A DNA stretch of 64,000 nt from Ignavibacteriaceae bacterium (lineage in GTDB: Bacteria; Bacteroidota; Ignavibacteria; Ignavibacteriales; Ignavibacteriaceae): NCBI GenBank assembly GCA_023229425.1, contig JALNZG010000003.1, positions 323,999-387,998 on the forward strand, read 5' to 3'. Within the stretch, counting starts at the first letter, position 1; each line of letters begins with the position of its first letter. A program made the position numbers and the translations under genes. This document shows, one piece after another, positions 36,250 through 45,864 of the stretch. Under the pieces are notes generated by a model, which saw only the letters and a list, made by a program, of their open reading frames with translations, was not told the DNA's origin and did not search any database.

Positions 36250-37506
36250 TTATTCCGAAAATTTTTTAAATATTACTGAAGTATTATGTCCGCCAAAACC
36301 GAAAGCGTTACTCATTGCAATGTCCACGGTTCGTTTTTGCGGTTTGTTAAAGGTATAATTTAAATCGCACTGTGGGTCGGGGAATTCAAAATTAATTGTC
36401 GGTGGAACCATATCGTTTACCGTTGCAAGAATAGAAGCAATCGCTTCGACGGCACCAGCTGCGCCAAGCAAATGCCCAGTCATACTTTTTGTTGAAGAAA
36501 TATTTAGTTTGTAAGCATGTTCGCCGAAGATATCTTTAATTGCATTAGTTTCAGCGATATCGCCAAGTCCGGTTGATGTTCCGTGTACATTGATATAATC
36601 AATTTGTTCCGAGTGGATCTCCGCATTTTTCATGGCGCGAACCATTGCGAGTTTTGCGCCCTTTCCTTCAGGCTCAGGCGCGGTAATATGGTATGCATCA
36701 GCGGATAAACCGACACCAATTAATTCAGCATAAATTCTTGCACCGCGTGTTTTTGCAGATTCTAAATCTTCTAAGTAAAGCATTCCCGCCCCTTCACCCA
36801 TAACAAATCCATCACGAGTTTTATCAAATGGGCGGCTGGCAGTTTCGGGAGAATCATTTCTTGTTGAAAGCGCTCTGGCTGCATTAAACCCACCCACACC
36901 AATTTCGCAGATACTTGCTTCACCGCCGCCGCACAACATAGCAGTTGCCATTCCGTTCCGGATCATTAAAAAAGAATCGATGATACAATTATTAGCGGTC
37001 GCACAGGCTGAAACAGCGCAATAATTGGGACCCCGGAATCCATATTGAATGGAAACTTGACCAGCTGCAATATCAGGGATCATCATTGGAATAAAAAACG
37101 GAGAAATGCGGTTTGGACCCTGGTCATGATTTATAACCGACTGATGATAAAAAGTTTGAATTCCGCCAATCCCGCTTCCAAAAATTACACCAATATTATT
37201 TTTTTCATCTTCGGAAAGATTTTCCGGATTGACGGCTGCATCATGTAAAACATCTTTTGCAACGGCTAACGCGTATTGACTAAATTTATCAAGCCGGCGG
37301 GCTGTTTTTTTATCCATATAATTTGTTGCTTCGAACCCTTTGAGTTCGCACGCAAATTTTGTATCAAGACGGGAAGTATCGAAAGAGGTAATAGCCGCAC
37401 TTCCGCTTTTCCCTTCCATCATACCATTCCAAAAGTCTTTAACATTTAATCCGATCGGTGTTAGCGCCGCCATACCGGTAACAACCACTCTTTTATTTTC
37501 CTGCAT
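36250..37506 (-). CDS. fabF: 3-oxoacyl-ACP synthase II
   Basis: 418 residues, usual length. It elongates acyl-ACP with malonyl-ACP in fatty acid synthesis. The thiolase-fold Cys-His-His triad is visible: YCAVSACATANNCI (Cys), INVHGTSTGLGD (His) and SSTKSMTGHLLGAAGAVE (His), with RVVVTGMAALTPIG at the start and NAFGFGGHNTSVIFKKF at the end. No acpP is adjacent. malQ follows by 17 bp. Confidence 0.96.
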   Translation of the reverse strand: MQENKRVVVTGMAALTPIGLNVKDFWNGMMEGKSGSAAITSFDTSRLDTKFACELKGFEATNYMDKKTARRLDKFSQYALAVAKDVLHDAAVNPENLSEDEKNNIGVIFGSGIGGIQTFYHQSVINHDQGPNRISPFFIPMMIPDIAAGQVSIQYGFRGPNYCAVSACATANNCIIDSFLMIRNGMATAMLCGGGEASICEIGVGGFNAARALSTRNDSPETASRPFDKTRDGFVMGEGAGMLYLEDLESAKTRGARIYAELIGVGLSADAYHITAPEPEGKGAKLAMVRAMKNAEIHSEQIDYINVHGTSTGLGDIAETNAIKDIFGEHAYKLNISSTKSMTGHLLGAAGAVEAIASILATVNDMVPPTINFEFPDPQCDLNYTFNKPQKRTVDIAMSNAFGFGGHNTSVIFKKFSE

Positions 37507-37661
37507 TTACTCGTTCCTCTTTTTTTGAATATAAATCTGGACCCGGACATTTTCTTTTAAATATTAGTGTAAATTTAACAAAAAAATTCTTTTTCTTGAT
37601 GAATTTTATCTTTGCCGGTTTCTCTTTATTTTGAAAGGCAAAAATTCACTATTAATATATT

Positions 37662-38219
37662 TTGAAAAACGAATTAAATCCCACACAAAAGAAAGTCTGG
37701 CTGTTTGCCGGCGCAATTGCTGCGATATGTTTGACCATATTTATCAATGCGTTCCTCGCTTATTATCTCCTGAACCATCTGACGAAATTAACTTTTTCTC
37801 TTAATTTTTTCCCGCCGGGCATTTCTCTGCTTTCGGTACAGGTACAAAATTCTTTTTCTTTATTCCTCTATATGCTCTATGATTTTCTTCTCATCCTCAT
37901 TGAAATTGAAATCTTTTTGCTTATATCCAAGAAGATACAACCGCCTTTGAAATTTGGATTTTTGTCACTGCTGCTTTCATTAGTGGGAATTCTTCTTTTA
38001 ATATTTATTTATAAATCAGTTATACTTGTTTTTGTAAGGGGATCAGGAGGAACAAACATTTCACTTTTATATTTATTTTATTCCTGGCAGCAAATATTGG
38101 TTTTCCTGTTTTTCGGTTTCTTAATCACTTTCGGTTATCTCACGTATGTTATTAATAGAATAAAAAATCTGCTTGAAACTTTTCCAAAGGAAGAAGAAAA
38201 TGCCGTCACTAAAAAATAA
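37662..38219 (+). CDS. Hypothetical membrane protein, four helices
   Basis: 185 residues, family not recognised. Four hydrophobic segments at about 13-37, 60-88, 100-123 and 135-165 and a short charged C-terminal tail. No ATG lies near the N-terminus, so a TTG at 37662 is the best start; no clear Shine-Dalgarno is seen and the true start is uncertain. Its last 20 bp overlap the SDR gene, so the two are probably co-transcribed. Confidence 0.6.
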   Translation: MKNELNPTQKKVWLFAGAIAAICLTIFINAFLAYYLLNHLTKLTFSLNFFPPGISLLSVQVQNSFSLFLYMLYDFLLILIEIEIFLLISKKIQPPLKFGFLSLLLSLVGILLLIFIYKSVILVFVRGSGGTNISLLYLFYSWQQILVFLFFGFLITFGYLTYVINRIKNLLETFPKEEENAVTKK

Positions 38220-38976
38220 GATCGTTTTTATTTCAGGAGCTTCGTCCGGCATTGGTATGGCTTGCGCCCGCTCTTTTGCGTCGGAAGGAGCAACACTCAT
38301 TCTTGCCGCAAGAAGAAAAGAAAAATTAGAACAATTAGCTTTGGAATTAAAAGAAACATTTAATACTGGAAGCAGAATTCTTTCGTTTGATATTCAAAAT
38401 AATCATGAAGTAAAAGAAGCTTTTAATTCGCTTCCGGAAGATTGGAAGAGCGTTGATATTCTTATTAACAGCGCCGGGCTGGCAAAAGGGATGCAGAAAT
38501 TGCAGGAAGGAAATCCCGATGATTGGGACGTTATGATCAATACGAATATTAAAGGATTGTTGTATCTCACCCGCGAAGTACTTCCTTACATGGTTAAGCG
38601 CGAAAGTGGACATATAATCAACCTTGGCTCAACCGCCGGGCATGATGTTTATCCTTCCGGCAATGTTTATTGCGCAACAAAATTTGCTGTTAACGCAATC
38701 AGTCAATCGTTAAGAATTGATTTGCTTGATAAATCAATAAAAGTTTCATCCGTTGATCCCGGAATGGTTGAAACCGAGTTTAGCGTTGTCCGGTTTTCCG
38801 GCGATGTTGATCGGGCAAAAAATGTTTACAGGGGCGTTGACCCTTTAACCGCGGAGGATGTTGCTGATGCAATTCTCTATTGCGCAACGCGTCCCAAACA
38901 TGTAAACATCAACGAAATTATTTTAACGCCGGTTGCTCAAGCACAATCAAATTTTGTTGTAAGAAAACCTGTTTAA
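38200..38976 (+). CDS. Short-chain dehydrogenase/reductase, YdfG-like
   Basis: About 258 residues. NAD(P)-dependent oxidoreductase with the classical SDR signatures: FISGASSGIGMACA (Rossmann glycine motif), INSAGLAKG (NAG-type), INLGSTAGHDVYPSGNVYCATKFAV (Ser, YxxxK) and VDPGMVETEFS. The resemblance is to YdfG-like 3-hydroxy acid (serine) dehydrogenases. Start at 38200 because GAAGGAAG lies just before this ATG; the upstream frame overlaps the preceding gene. Its stop overlaps the convergent YrdC/YciO gene by 4 bp. Confidence 0.9.
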   Translation: MPSLKNKIVFISGASSGIGMACARSFASEGATLILAARRKEKLEQLALELKETFNTGSRILSFDIQNNHEVKEAFNSLPEDWKSVDILINSAGLAKGMQKLQEGNPDDWDVMINTNIKGLLYLTREVLPYMVKRESGHIINLGSTAGHDVYPSGNVYCATKFAVNAISQSLRIDLLDKSIKVSSVDPGMVETEFSVVRFSGDVDRAKNVYRGVDPLTAEDVADAILYCATRPKHVNINEIILTPVAQAQSNFVVRKPV

Positions 38977-39584
38977 GCAAAAAGCGTTACATCTCCAGCT
39001 CCGATTCTTAAAATTTCAGGCGTTCCGTTGCTAAGGTCAATTACACTTGACGGTTGATTAGATAAGTTTCCGACGGAAAGCATTAAATCAACTAAAGGAT
39101 TAAAAATTGCTTTAATTTCATTTACATCACTCAACACTTCCCCTTTGCGGTTTGTAACGCTTGTGCTGATTATCGGATTACCAACTTCACGCGCGATTGC
39201 TAGACTAACCTCGTTATTCGGAACTCGAATTCCCACGGTTTTTCTTTTACTCCATAATTTTTTAGGAACGTCTTTTGCAGCCGGAAGAACAAACGTATAA
39301 GCGCCGGGGAGAAGATGTTTCATAGTACGGTAAGCATAATCAGAAACCTTTGCATATTTAGCGATATCCTTTAAATCTGCACAGACAAAACTGAACATTT
39401 TAGTAATTGCATCATTTTTAATTTGGAATAACCTTTCGAGAGCTTGTTTATTGAAAATATCACAACCTAAGCCGTAAACAGTATCGGTCGGATAAATGAT
39501 AATGCCTCCGTTTTTAATCACTTCTGCGGCTTTATTGATGAGGCGTTGTTGGGGAGTAACAGGATGTAAATCAAAAAATTCCAT
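38973..39584 (-). CDS. L-threonylcarbamoyladenylate synthase family protein (YciO/YrdC type)
   Basis: 203 residues, a single SUA5/YciO/YrdC domain without the C-terminal Sua5 domain. Key blocks: NGGIIIYPTDTVYGLGCD, the basic nucleotide-binding groove around KMFSFVC and LLPGAYTFVLPAAKDVPKKLW, KRKTVGIRVPNN, and PIISTSV. Threonylcarbamoyl-AMP is the precursor of tRNA t6A37. The LPGAYTF ... KRKTVGIRVP pattern looks closer to YciO than to TsaC, so activity is likely but not certain. The stop overlaps the SDR gene by 4 bp. Confidence 0.88.
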   Translation of the reverse strand: MEFFDLHPVTPQQRLINKAAEVIKNGGIIIYPTDTVYGLGCDIFNKQALERLFQIKNDAITKMFSFVCADLKDIAKYAKVSDYAYRTMKHLLPGAYTFVLPAAKDVPKKLWSKRKTVGIRVPNNEVSLAIAREVGNPIISTSVTNRKGEVLSDVNEIKAIFNPLVDLMLSVGNLSNQPSSVIDLSNGTPEILRIGAGDVTLFA

Positions 39585-39832
39585 AAGAACTCCTTTAAAG
39601 TTAATGAGATGATTTGAACTATTTTTGGGATGATTGACATCAAAATCTAAAATGTGAATATCAACAGGGGATAAAATAAAATTTTCTGCATGATTGTCAA
39701 ATCTTTTTTAAAAATATTTTCGGTCAACTGCCTTTAAACAAAAAAATTCACTTACTCTGAAACACTTATTCAAAAATCTTTTTTAGATTTTTAGAAGTCC
39801 ATTACAGAAAGATTCCAATCGATCAGTAAATT

Positions 39833-41656
39833 TTATTTGAGCAGGATCATTTTTCTTGTTATAGCGTTCCGGTTTGTTGTCATTCTGTAATAATAAATCC
39901 CGCCGCTCAATTTAGAAGCATCAAACGGAATGGAATACTCTCCGGCGTTTTGTACTGTGTTTACGAGGGTTTTTACTTTTCTCCCGAGCACATCAAAAAC
40001 AGTGATATTCACCAATCCCAATTCGGGAACAGAATAGTTTATTGTTGTTACCGGATTAAATGGATTCGGATAATTCTGGGAGAGGCTAAAGTTTTTTTCA
40101 GCAGCTAAGTTTACTTCAACTTCTTGCGAGTATGAATTTGATCCATCGTAGTTGGTTTGTTTCAATCGATATACTATTACGTTTCCGTTAATATCAGAAA
40201 CTTTATCAACGTAAGAATAGTATGATTTATATGTAGTTGTCCCTTTTCCTTCGGCAAAACCTACCGATTGCCATTCGATATTTTTCCCAACGATCTTTCG
40301 TTCGATCTCAAAGCAAAGATTGTTCGTTTCGGTAGCGGTCTCCCACTGCAAGAGAACACTCTTTCCCGATCTTTTTGCTTCAAAAGAAGTTAATTCGACG
40401 GGAACAGTTCCATCAAAAAATAAATATAAATTAATTTCGTTATAGAAAAGATCTTCCGTTATATTATATTCGATATCACCAGCCTTAAAAATTGTGTCCT
40501 TTGGACTTAATCCATATGGAACTTTATAAGAATAGTTTAATTGCGCTTGAACTCCCGACTTTAAAGTGAAACGGATCGTGCAAGTATCATTTGCCTTTTT
40601 TTGCAAAAGAATTTTATACCTCTTCGGACCATAATAAAATCTATCTCCTTTTTTAAAATCTTTAAGAGAAGTCAACTTGTCCACGATAAGAAATCTCGCG
40701 TCGAACGAATCCGGAACAGCAACTTGAGTAAGAGGAATTTCTCCAAGTGTTGAATCAAGTCCATTTGTCGCATCCGGATGAATCCCGGCAATAAGCCCAA
40801 TGGTTTTATTTCCAGATGAAAACTGCATAGGTAGTTCAAATCCATCCAAAGGCGTATATTGAGTTGTAGAAACAACGAAAGTACCCGAATTTTCAGCATA
40901 ATAACAGGGATAATCGCCAACTCTTATTTTGCATTTATTAGAATTTATTGAAGGAACCGTCCACGAATAACTCGTATCAGATCGATTTGGAGTAGTGCCA
41001 AAGTACTCCCATGATGCTCCGTTATCCGTTGAAAGGAAGAGATCGTTTTGGACAGGAGAGCCATACCAAAAATTAAATTTAATATCAACAACTGAACCTG
41101 CATGTAAGACGTCTCCACCTTGAGGTGAATAAAAATTAGAACGTGGATACGAGAGCGCCATCATGTAAAGAACTGAAACTTTTATCTGGTTTGATGGGAT
41201 AGGCGTTTGAAAATATATTGAATCCGGGCTCCAAAATTCAGCTAAAACGGTTTCATTAGCTATGTTTATAAACTTTACATAGGTAACGAAGCTGGATAGG
41301 TGATTACTTGTAATCGTAACGCGTTGAGAATTTACCCATTCCACAATATAGTTTGCTGCAGCAAAAAAATTACATCCTGCTCTAAAATCTTTATATGTGG
41401 TTGTGATAGAATCCGGCAAACGAAAACGGGCATCGAATTGGTTTGGTGTATAAGGTGGTAATTGAATTTCTCCAAAACTTGAATCAATTCCATCGGTGGC
41501 GCGACTGTCATATCCGGCGGTTAAAGTTTTTACTTCATTATTGGCAGAAATAACATCAAAAGGAAATTCTCCATGAGCAGTTATTTGAGCAGAAGCAGAA
41601 AAGATAGCAAAAAATTGAAATGTTGCAAAAAGTGTAAAAAATCTTTTTGTTCCCAT
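39833..41656 (-). CDS. Secreted T9SS cargo protein
   Basis: About 607 residues. Signal peptide ends SASAQ. Two similar ~200-residue regions follow (each with a DARFxxxD element, then TTYKDFRAG or KDFKKGDRFYYGPKRY), suggesting an internal duplication. A fibronectin-like region at ~425-520 starts PVELTSFEAKRSGKSVLLQWETATETNN, a segment common ahead of type IX sorting domains, and the C-terminus is a sorting domain with NYPNPFNPVTTINYS. The ATG at 41656 has AGGGAG eight bases upstream; a TTG six bases earlier is possible. The ligand is unknown. Confidence 0.82.
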   Translation of the reverse strand: MGTKRFFTLFATFQFFAIFSASAQITAHGEFPFDVISANNEVKTLTAGYDSRATDGIDSSFGEIQLPPYTPNQFDARFRLPDSITTTYKDFRAGCNFFAAANYIVEWVNSQRVTITSNHLSSFVTYVKFINIANETVLAEFWSPDSIYFQTPIPSNQIKVSVLYMMALSYPRSNFYSPQGGDVLHAGSVVDIKFNFWYGSPVQNDLFLSTDNGASWEYFGTTPNRSDTSYSWTVPSINSNKCKIRVGDYPCYYAENSGTFVVSTTQYTPLDGFELPMQFSSGNKTIGLIAGIHPDATNGLDSTLGEIPLTQVAVPDSFDARFLIVDKLTSLKDFKKGDRFYYGPKRYKILLQKKANDTCTIRFTLKSGVQAQLNYSYKVPYGLSPKDTIFKAGDIEYNITEDLFYNEINLYLFFDGTVPVELTSFEAKRSGKSVLLQWETATETNNLCFEIERKIVGKNIEWQSVGFAEGKGTTTYKSYYSYVDKVSDINGNVIVYRLKQTNYDGSNSYSQEVEVNLAAEKNFSLSQNYPNPFNPVTTINYSVPELGLVNITVFDVLGRKVKTLVNTVQNAGEYSIPFDASKLSGGIYYYRMTTNRNAITRKMILLK

Positions 41657-41795
41657 TACCAAAACTCCCTGAATATGTGGTTACAACTTAGTGATTATCT
41701 AAATTGTAGCCAAAATGAAACTTATTCTACCCGTTTCTAATTATTTCAAACGATTTTGAACTTTGGAGAAAATTCTTTCTTTCAGTCTGATTTTT

Positions 41796-41828
41796 TTTGA
41801 TTCTTTTAAAAGATTTTGCGTATATTTC
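41796..41828 (+). promoter_or_regulatory. Bacteroidota-type promoter of rpmB
   Basis: TTTG at 41796-41799, a 21-base spacer, then TATATTTC at 41821-41828, matching seven of eight positions of TAnnTTTG. The predicted start of transcription is about 15 bases before the rpmB Shine-Dalgarno. Confidence 0.5.
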
Positions 41829-41858
41829 ACCCTTAAAATTTGGAGAAAAGGAAATACC

Positions 41859-42101
41859 ATGTCAAGAACTTGTCAATTATTAGGAATAAAACCTGTTTCA
41901 GGGAATAACGTTTCCCATGCAAATAATAGAACTAAAAGAAGATTTTTACCTAATTTGCAGAAAAAAAGAGTTTGGGTACAGGAACTTGGTCGTTTTGTAA
42001 CCGTAAAAATAAGCGCCCGCGGAATTAAAACTATTGCAAAGAACGGTACGTCTGATTTAGCAAAACTTATCATAGACAAAAAGATTTCTGTCCGCTCATA
42101 A
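41859..42101 (+). CDS. rpmB: 50S ribosomal protein L28
   Basis: 80 residues. Starts SRTCQLLGIKPVSGNNVSHANNRTKRRF, the family N-terminus, followed by LPNLQKKRVWVQELGRFVTVKISARGIKTIAKNG. The ATG at 41859 is set by homology and by GGAGAAAAGGA just upstream; 96 further bases of open frame before it are not part of L28. No rpmG follows, unlike in many genomes. A strong terminator ends the transcript. Confidence 0.96.
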   Translation: MSRTCQLLGIKPVSGNNVSHANNRTKRRFLPNLQKKRVWVQELGRFVTVKISARGIKTIAKNGTSDLAKLIIDKKISVRS

Positions 42102-42120
42102 AATTTTTCAGTTTTAATAA

Positions 42121-42156
42121 AAAACGCTATCCCAACAAGTCGGGATAGCGTTTTTT
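42121..42156 (+). terminator. Rho-independent terminator of rpmB
   Basis: AAAACGCTATCCC / GGGATAGCGTTTTTT stem with an 8-base loop and a T-run, 20 bp after the rpmB stop. It can also serve the convergent M2 peptidase gene. The inner TCCCAACAAGTCGGGA resembles the GC-rich palindromes elsewhere in the window. Confidence 0.85.
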
Positions 42157-42180
42157 GTTTTAAATTTCTTCCTCTCGTCT

Positions 42181-43875
42181 TTACTCGACAAACTGCTTCG
42201 CGTAATATTTTGCCGTCAGTTTTTCTCCGGTTGCTTTCTCGATCATATCATTCCAATAATATTTTGTTCCCGGCTTAAAGACTTTATCCAATAAATATTT
42301 TCCAACTTCCGGTTTGTAAACAAAACTTTGGTTTTTCAAATCCTGCGAATGGAGAACATTTTTTACGATGTACGCATAATACTGTGAAGCTAAAAGTTCG
42401 CCCATTAAATAATTATGATAATATGCTGGGTAAAGCGCAATATGAATTTTAGAAGCATAATCAGGTTTGTTCCTTCCTTCTGGCCGTTTTAACATTTGAA
42501 ATTTTTCTACCAGATCCCACCACAATTTATTTAGATCCGCATCGGGATTTTCATACATCCCTTTTTCAAAACGATAAACAACTTGCACCCAGCGGCTAAA
42601 CGTTAATTGCTCAAGTCGGAGCGATTTAAAACTCTCATCTGCAATTTTTTCTTTTTCTTCTTTTGATATTCCAACCATATCAACAAGCCATTGACCGTTG
42701 CTTGCCATTCTTCCGAACATCATCGCAATCGCTTCGGTTGTAAAAGTATGAGCCGGTTCTCGCAAACTCCAAGGAAGTGTGCTGTCTATATTATAGTCAT
42801 AAGCCGCATGACCAAACTCGTGAAGCATGGTTCCCATCCAATTGTAATTCGGTTTTACGTTGCACACAACGCGGACGTCCTTTCCCCTATTGAGGTTTGA
42901 ACAATATGCGTGCTGATATTTTCCTTCTTTTTCAAAGAGATCACTTTTGGCGATCATGTTATCAATCGGCAAACCAAGTCCGGCGTAATAGTTTCTTGTT
43001 AATGCGACGACATCTTTGTCCTTGTAATAGCTGTCCAAATTTACATTATAAATTTTCGGCGCTTCCTGGAAGAAACGGTTTTCATAATGCCACGGCATAA
43101 GTTTTTCTTTTGGAAGATTAAACTTTTTTGCAAGATGCGCATCAATATCATTTTTAAGATTAGCAAATGCGCCTTTAGTTAAGTCGTCAAGTTCATTTAA
43201 AAGATTTTCAATTTCTTGCGGATCTTGCTCACTTAATTTCAAACTCATTTCGTGATAATTTTTATAGCCAAGTTCGCGTGCGGCTTCATTCCGGAGTTTA
43301 ATTAATTTGATAAAATCATCGTGAATAACTTCCGCAACAACTTTACTTGCCGACCAGGTCGCCTCAAGCAATTTACTATCGGTGGAAGTTTTTAAAGTGT
43401 TTTCAACTTCGTTATCGGTGATCTTTTTACCGTTTACTTCCGCTCTGAATGTAGAAAATTTCTTCTCGGTTTCATTTTGAAGCCGGATCATTTCCTCAAG
43501 TTTCTTTTCATCAATTTGACTTGATGCATACGCATTGTAAATTTTAATAAGTTGACGGTTGAGGAGTTCGTCTTGAATGGTATTTGAATCTTTGAACTTT
43601 TTAATCTTAGCAAAATCTCCTTTGTTCGCATAAATTTTACTTAGTTGAACTTGTAAATCGGCGGACTTTTTATAATCCTCTTCTTTGCCGGAGATTGTTG
43701 CATTAAAGTAAGCCGTGTTCGCTTCCGTATAAAGCGGAGCTACTTTTGCCTCGTAGTCTTTTAAAAATCTTTTGAATGGTTCTGTCATATCTTCCTTCTT
43801 TAAACACCCCGATAAAAACCCAATTATAAAAATGTTGATTAAGAGAGTAAACAAAACTGATTTTTTGAACTTCAT
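42181..43875 (-). CDS. M2-family (ACE-like) peptidyl-dipeptidase lipoprotein
   Basis: 564 residues. The N-terminal lipobox FLSGC (Cys24) marks an outer-membrane or periplasmic lipoprotein. The zinc site is MLHEFGHAAYD (His352, Glu353, His356), with the third ligand probably Glu381 in TTEAIAMMFG, the spacing and SLREPAHTFTTEA context of peptidase M2. M2 enzymes release C-terminal dipeptides. Convergent with rpmB and sharing its terminator. Confidence 0.88.
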   Translation of the reverse strand: MKFKKSVLFTLLINIFIIGFLSGCLKKEDMTEPFKRFLKDYEAKVAPLYTEANTAYFNATISGKEEDYKKSADLQVQLSKIYANKGDFAKIKKFKDSNTIQDELLNRQLIKIYNAYASSQIDEKKLEEMIRLQNETEKKFSTFRAEVNGKKITDNEVENTLKTSTDSKLLEATWSASKVVAEVIHDDFIKLIKLRNEAARELGYKNYHEMSLKLSEQDPQEIENLLNELDDLTKGAFANLKNDIDAHLAKKFNLPKEKLMPWHYENRFFQEAPKIYNVNLDSYYKDKDVVALTRNYYAGLGLPIDNMIAKSDLFEKEGKYQHAYCSNLNRGKDVRVVCNVKPNYNWMGTMLHEFGHAAYDYNIDSTLPWSLREPAHTFTTEAIAMMFGRMASNGQWLVDMVGISKEEKEKIADESFKSLRLEQLTFSRWVQVVYRFEKGMYENPDADLNKLWWDLVEKFQMLKRPEGRNKPDYASKIHIALYPAYYHNYLMGELLASQYYAYIVKNVLHSQDLKNQSFVYKPEVGKYLLDKVFKPGTKYYWNDMIEKATGEKLTAKYYAKQFVE

Positions 43876-44177
43876 TTTTAACTCCTAAAATTTAGTGGTT
43901 AAAATTAGGGATTAAATCCTAACAGAAAAAATTAACCAACGAATGGTTGAATGAGTGCCTGAAATAAAATTATCAATCCATCATTTATTACATTCAACCA
44001 TTCCTCCATTCATTCTTCGCGTGGTTTAGCCGGCAACCAAACTTTTTTTGATCTCAGTCCGCCGCGGCGGAAAGGATTAACGATTTTTGATTTTGAAGTT
44101 AAAAACAAATCAAAAATCGTCCCGGTTTGGCGGGATTAATCCTTGTTCATAGATTTTTGCACGACATTCTTCACCTT
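43876..44177. other. Intergenic region upstream of the M2 peptidase, with repeat copy C
   Basis: No gene seen. About 120 bases next to the peptidase start are AT-rich and should hold its promoter. The rest is the dispersed hairpin repeat copy C (44043-44155). Confidence 0.55.
44043..44155. repeat. Dispersed hairpin repeat, copy C, with two palindromes
   Basis: The left arm AAGGATTAACGATTTTTGATTT (44072-44093) pairs with AAATCAAAAATCG (44107-44119) plus TTAATCCTT (44136-44144). Between the two pieces of the right arm sits TCCCGGTTTGGCGGGA (44120-44135). Removing that 16-bp near-palindrome restores a perfect 22-bp inverted repeat. A second palindrome, TCCGCCGCGGCGGA (44058-44071), precedes the left arm where copy B has none. 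Confidence 0.8.
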
Positions 44178-44894
44178 TTACGTCTCAATTGAGAAAGGAG
44201 TAAAGTTTGTATTGCGGTCATAAAAGTCTTCGTGTTCTTTTCGCTTTAAGAAATTCACAACTTTATATGTCATCGGTGTGGCAATTACTTCCCAAAGAAC
44301 TTTCAAAACGTAGTTGGTTATCATCACTTTTAAGAGAAGATCGTTGGACCAGAAACCATAAAAAGCAATTGGATAAAAGATCATTGAATCTATAGCCTCA
44401 CCGGCAATAGTTGAGCCAATGGTTCTTGTCCACAAATATTTTCCATTGGTTGAGAGTTTCATTTTTGCAAGAACAAAAGAGTTGACAAATTCACCGCAGA
44501 AAAAAGCGGTAAGAGAGGCTGCTACAATTCTTGTCGTTTGCCCGAACACAACAACGTAAGCGTCCTGATGCACCCATCCCGGAGCCGCCGGAAGACCGAC
44601 AACCACAGCCGACATGATTGATGCAAAACCTAACGCTGCAAAGCCAGCCCAAACAACTTTACGCGAACGGGCATAACCGTAAACTTCAGTTAAAATATCA
44701 TTAAAAAAATAACTGATCGGGAAGAAGAGAATCCCGGCACCGAAAGTAAATCCGAATAAAGAGACAACCTTTTCAGCCCCAATAATGTTTGAGCATAGTA
44801 GAATGGTTACAAAAGCCGCCATTATAAAATCATAATACTTAAATTTCTTTGCGGAAGTTAAATTTGGATATATCTGTTCATTTTCTTTTTGCAT
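44178..44894 (-). CDS. Queuosine precursor transporter (YhhQ/VUT family)
   Basis: About 238 residues, six predicted membrane helices. Family features: SNIIGAEKVV in helix 1, ISYFFNDILTEVYGYARSRKVVW (conserved D-x-x-TEVYG), and GSTIAGEAIDSMIFYPIAFYG. It imports queuosine precursors such as preQ1 or queuine for tRNA modification. The ATG at 44894 is preferred over an in-frame GTG at 44915. Confidence 0.9.
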   Translation of the reverse strand: MQKENEQIYPNLTSAKKFKYYDFIMAAFVTILLCSNIIGAEKVVSLFGFTFGAGILFFPISYFFNDILTEVYGYARSRKVVWAGFAALGFASIMSAVVVGLPAAPGWVHQDAYVVVFGQTTRIVAASLTAFFCGEFVNSFVLAKMKLSTNGKYLWTRTIGSTIAGEAIDSMIFYPIAFYGFWSNDLLLKVMITNYVLKVLWEVIATPMTYKVVNFLKRKEHEDFYDRNTNFTPFSIET

Positions 44895-44970
44895 AACTAC
44901 TCTTATAATATTCACTTCTAATAAAATGTTTTTTTTAAGAGATTAGTTCCGAAAGGAGAAAATAATCGCC

Positions 44971-45678
44971 TCAATTCTCATTAGTCTTCCCTAAAACTTC
45001 AAAAGGAATGTCGAGGAGTTCAAACTTTTTCCAGCCGGTAAAATCATAATGCCACCATTCTGAGGTTATAGATTCAAAACCATATTTTGTCATTATCGTT
45101 TTTAGCAGTTCGCGGTTCTTCAGAATATTTTCTGGCAGATTATTGTAGTTGTGATGAGCTTTTTCAGTGAAATCATCATACGGAGTCGGCATTTCCAGCT
45201 CAACTTTCTTTCTCAGATCAACTAAGGTAACATCCACTGCGCAGGCGCGGTTATGCCGCGAACCGGTTTGGGGACTTGCCGCATAGCGGTCATCGTGAAC
45301 AAATTCCCACATTTTTTCCGTTACGGAATAAGGGCGGTAGGCATCAAAAACCTTGAGCGAAATATTCTGCCGGAGTAATTCCTCTTGAATTTTCTTCAAC
45401 GCAACTGCGGCAGGCAATCGTAAAAAAATCTTTTGGCTCTCATAAAACTTCGTCTTTGCAAAATTATTTTCCGTAGCATAACGGACATCAATAAAAAGAT
45501 TTGGGATAAATTTTGCCAAATCAATTAAGACTTTGGCGCTATCTTTTTTTATTTGATCTTGATAGAGAGCAAAATCACTAACAACCCGCAGACCATATTT
45601 ATTTTTTGGAATTTGCTGCGCATAGTTTGCAGAAATAAAAAGGAAAAGCAAAACAACGGAAGTAAATCGATATCTCAT
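44971..45678 (-). CDS. D-alanyl-D-alanine dipeptidase (VanX/DdpX-like, M15D)
   Basis: 235 residues with a signal peptide ending NYAQQ, so periplasmic. Zinc ligands and catalytic residues of the VanX family: IDVRYATENNF, VFDAYRPYS, the SRHNRACAVDVTL motif (His, Asp) and SEWWHYDF (catalytic Glu, His). It hydrolyses D-Ala-D-Ala in peptidoglycan turnover. Nothing nearby suggests a glycopeptide resistance cluster, so a housekeeping cell-wall recycling role is more likely. Confidence 0.9.
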   Translation of the reverse strand: MRYRFTSVVLLFLFISANYAQQIPKNKYGLRVVSDFALYQDQIKKDSAKVLIDLAKFIPNLFIDVRYATENNFAKTKFYESQKIFLRLPAAVALKKIQEELLRQNISLKVFDAYRPYSVTEKMWEFVHDDRYAASPQTGSRHNRACAVDVTLVDLRKKVELEMPTPYDDFTEKAHHNYNNLPENILKNRELLKTIMTKYGFESITSEWWHYDFTGWKKFELLDIPFEVLGKTNEN

Positions 45679-45864
45679 ATTATTTTTACTCTTAAAATTT
45701 TCAAATCAGTTTTTTCATCTTCAAAACCTGGTTACAGTTTTTACCAAATATAAAAATTTCGCACATGGACAAATTACAAACTTTGTGAGGATAACAAAAA
45801 ATTCCCCTTTCTATCAACTAACATATTTCTTAAGTTTCCCTACCAAATAAATGAAGGAGGCGAA

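Noticed and set aside
44971..45678. Glycopeptide-resistance cluster around the VanX-like gene
   Set aside because: No vanA/vanH-like ligase or dehydrogenase nearby; the signal peptide suggests a periplasmic housekeeping dipeptidase.
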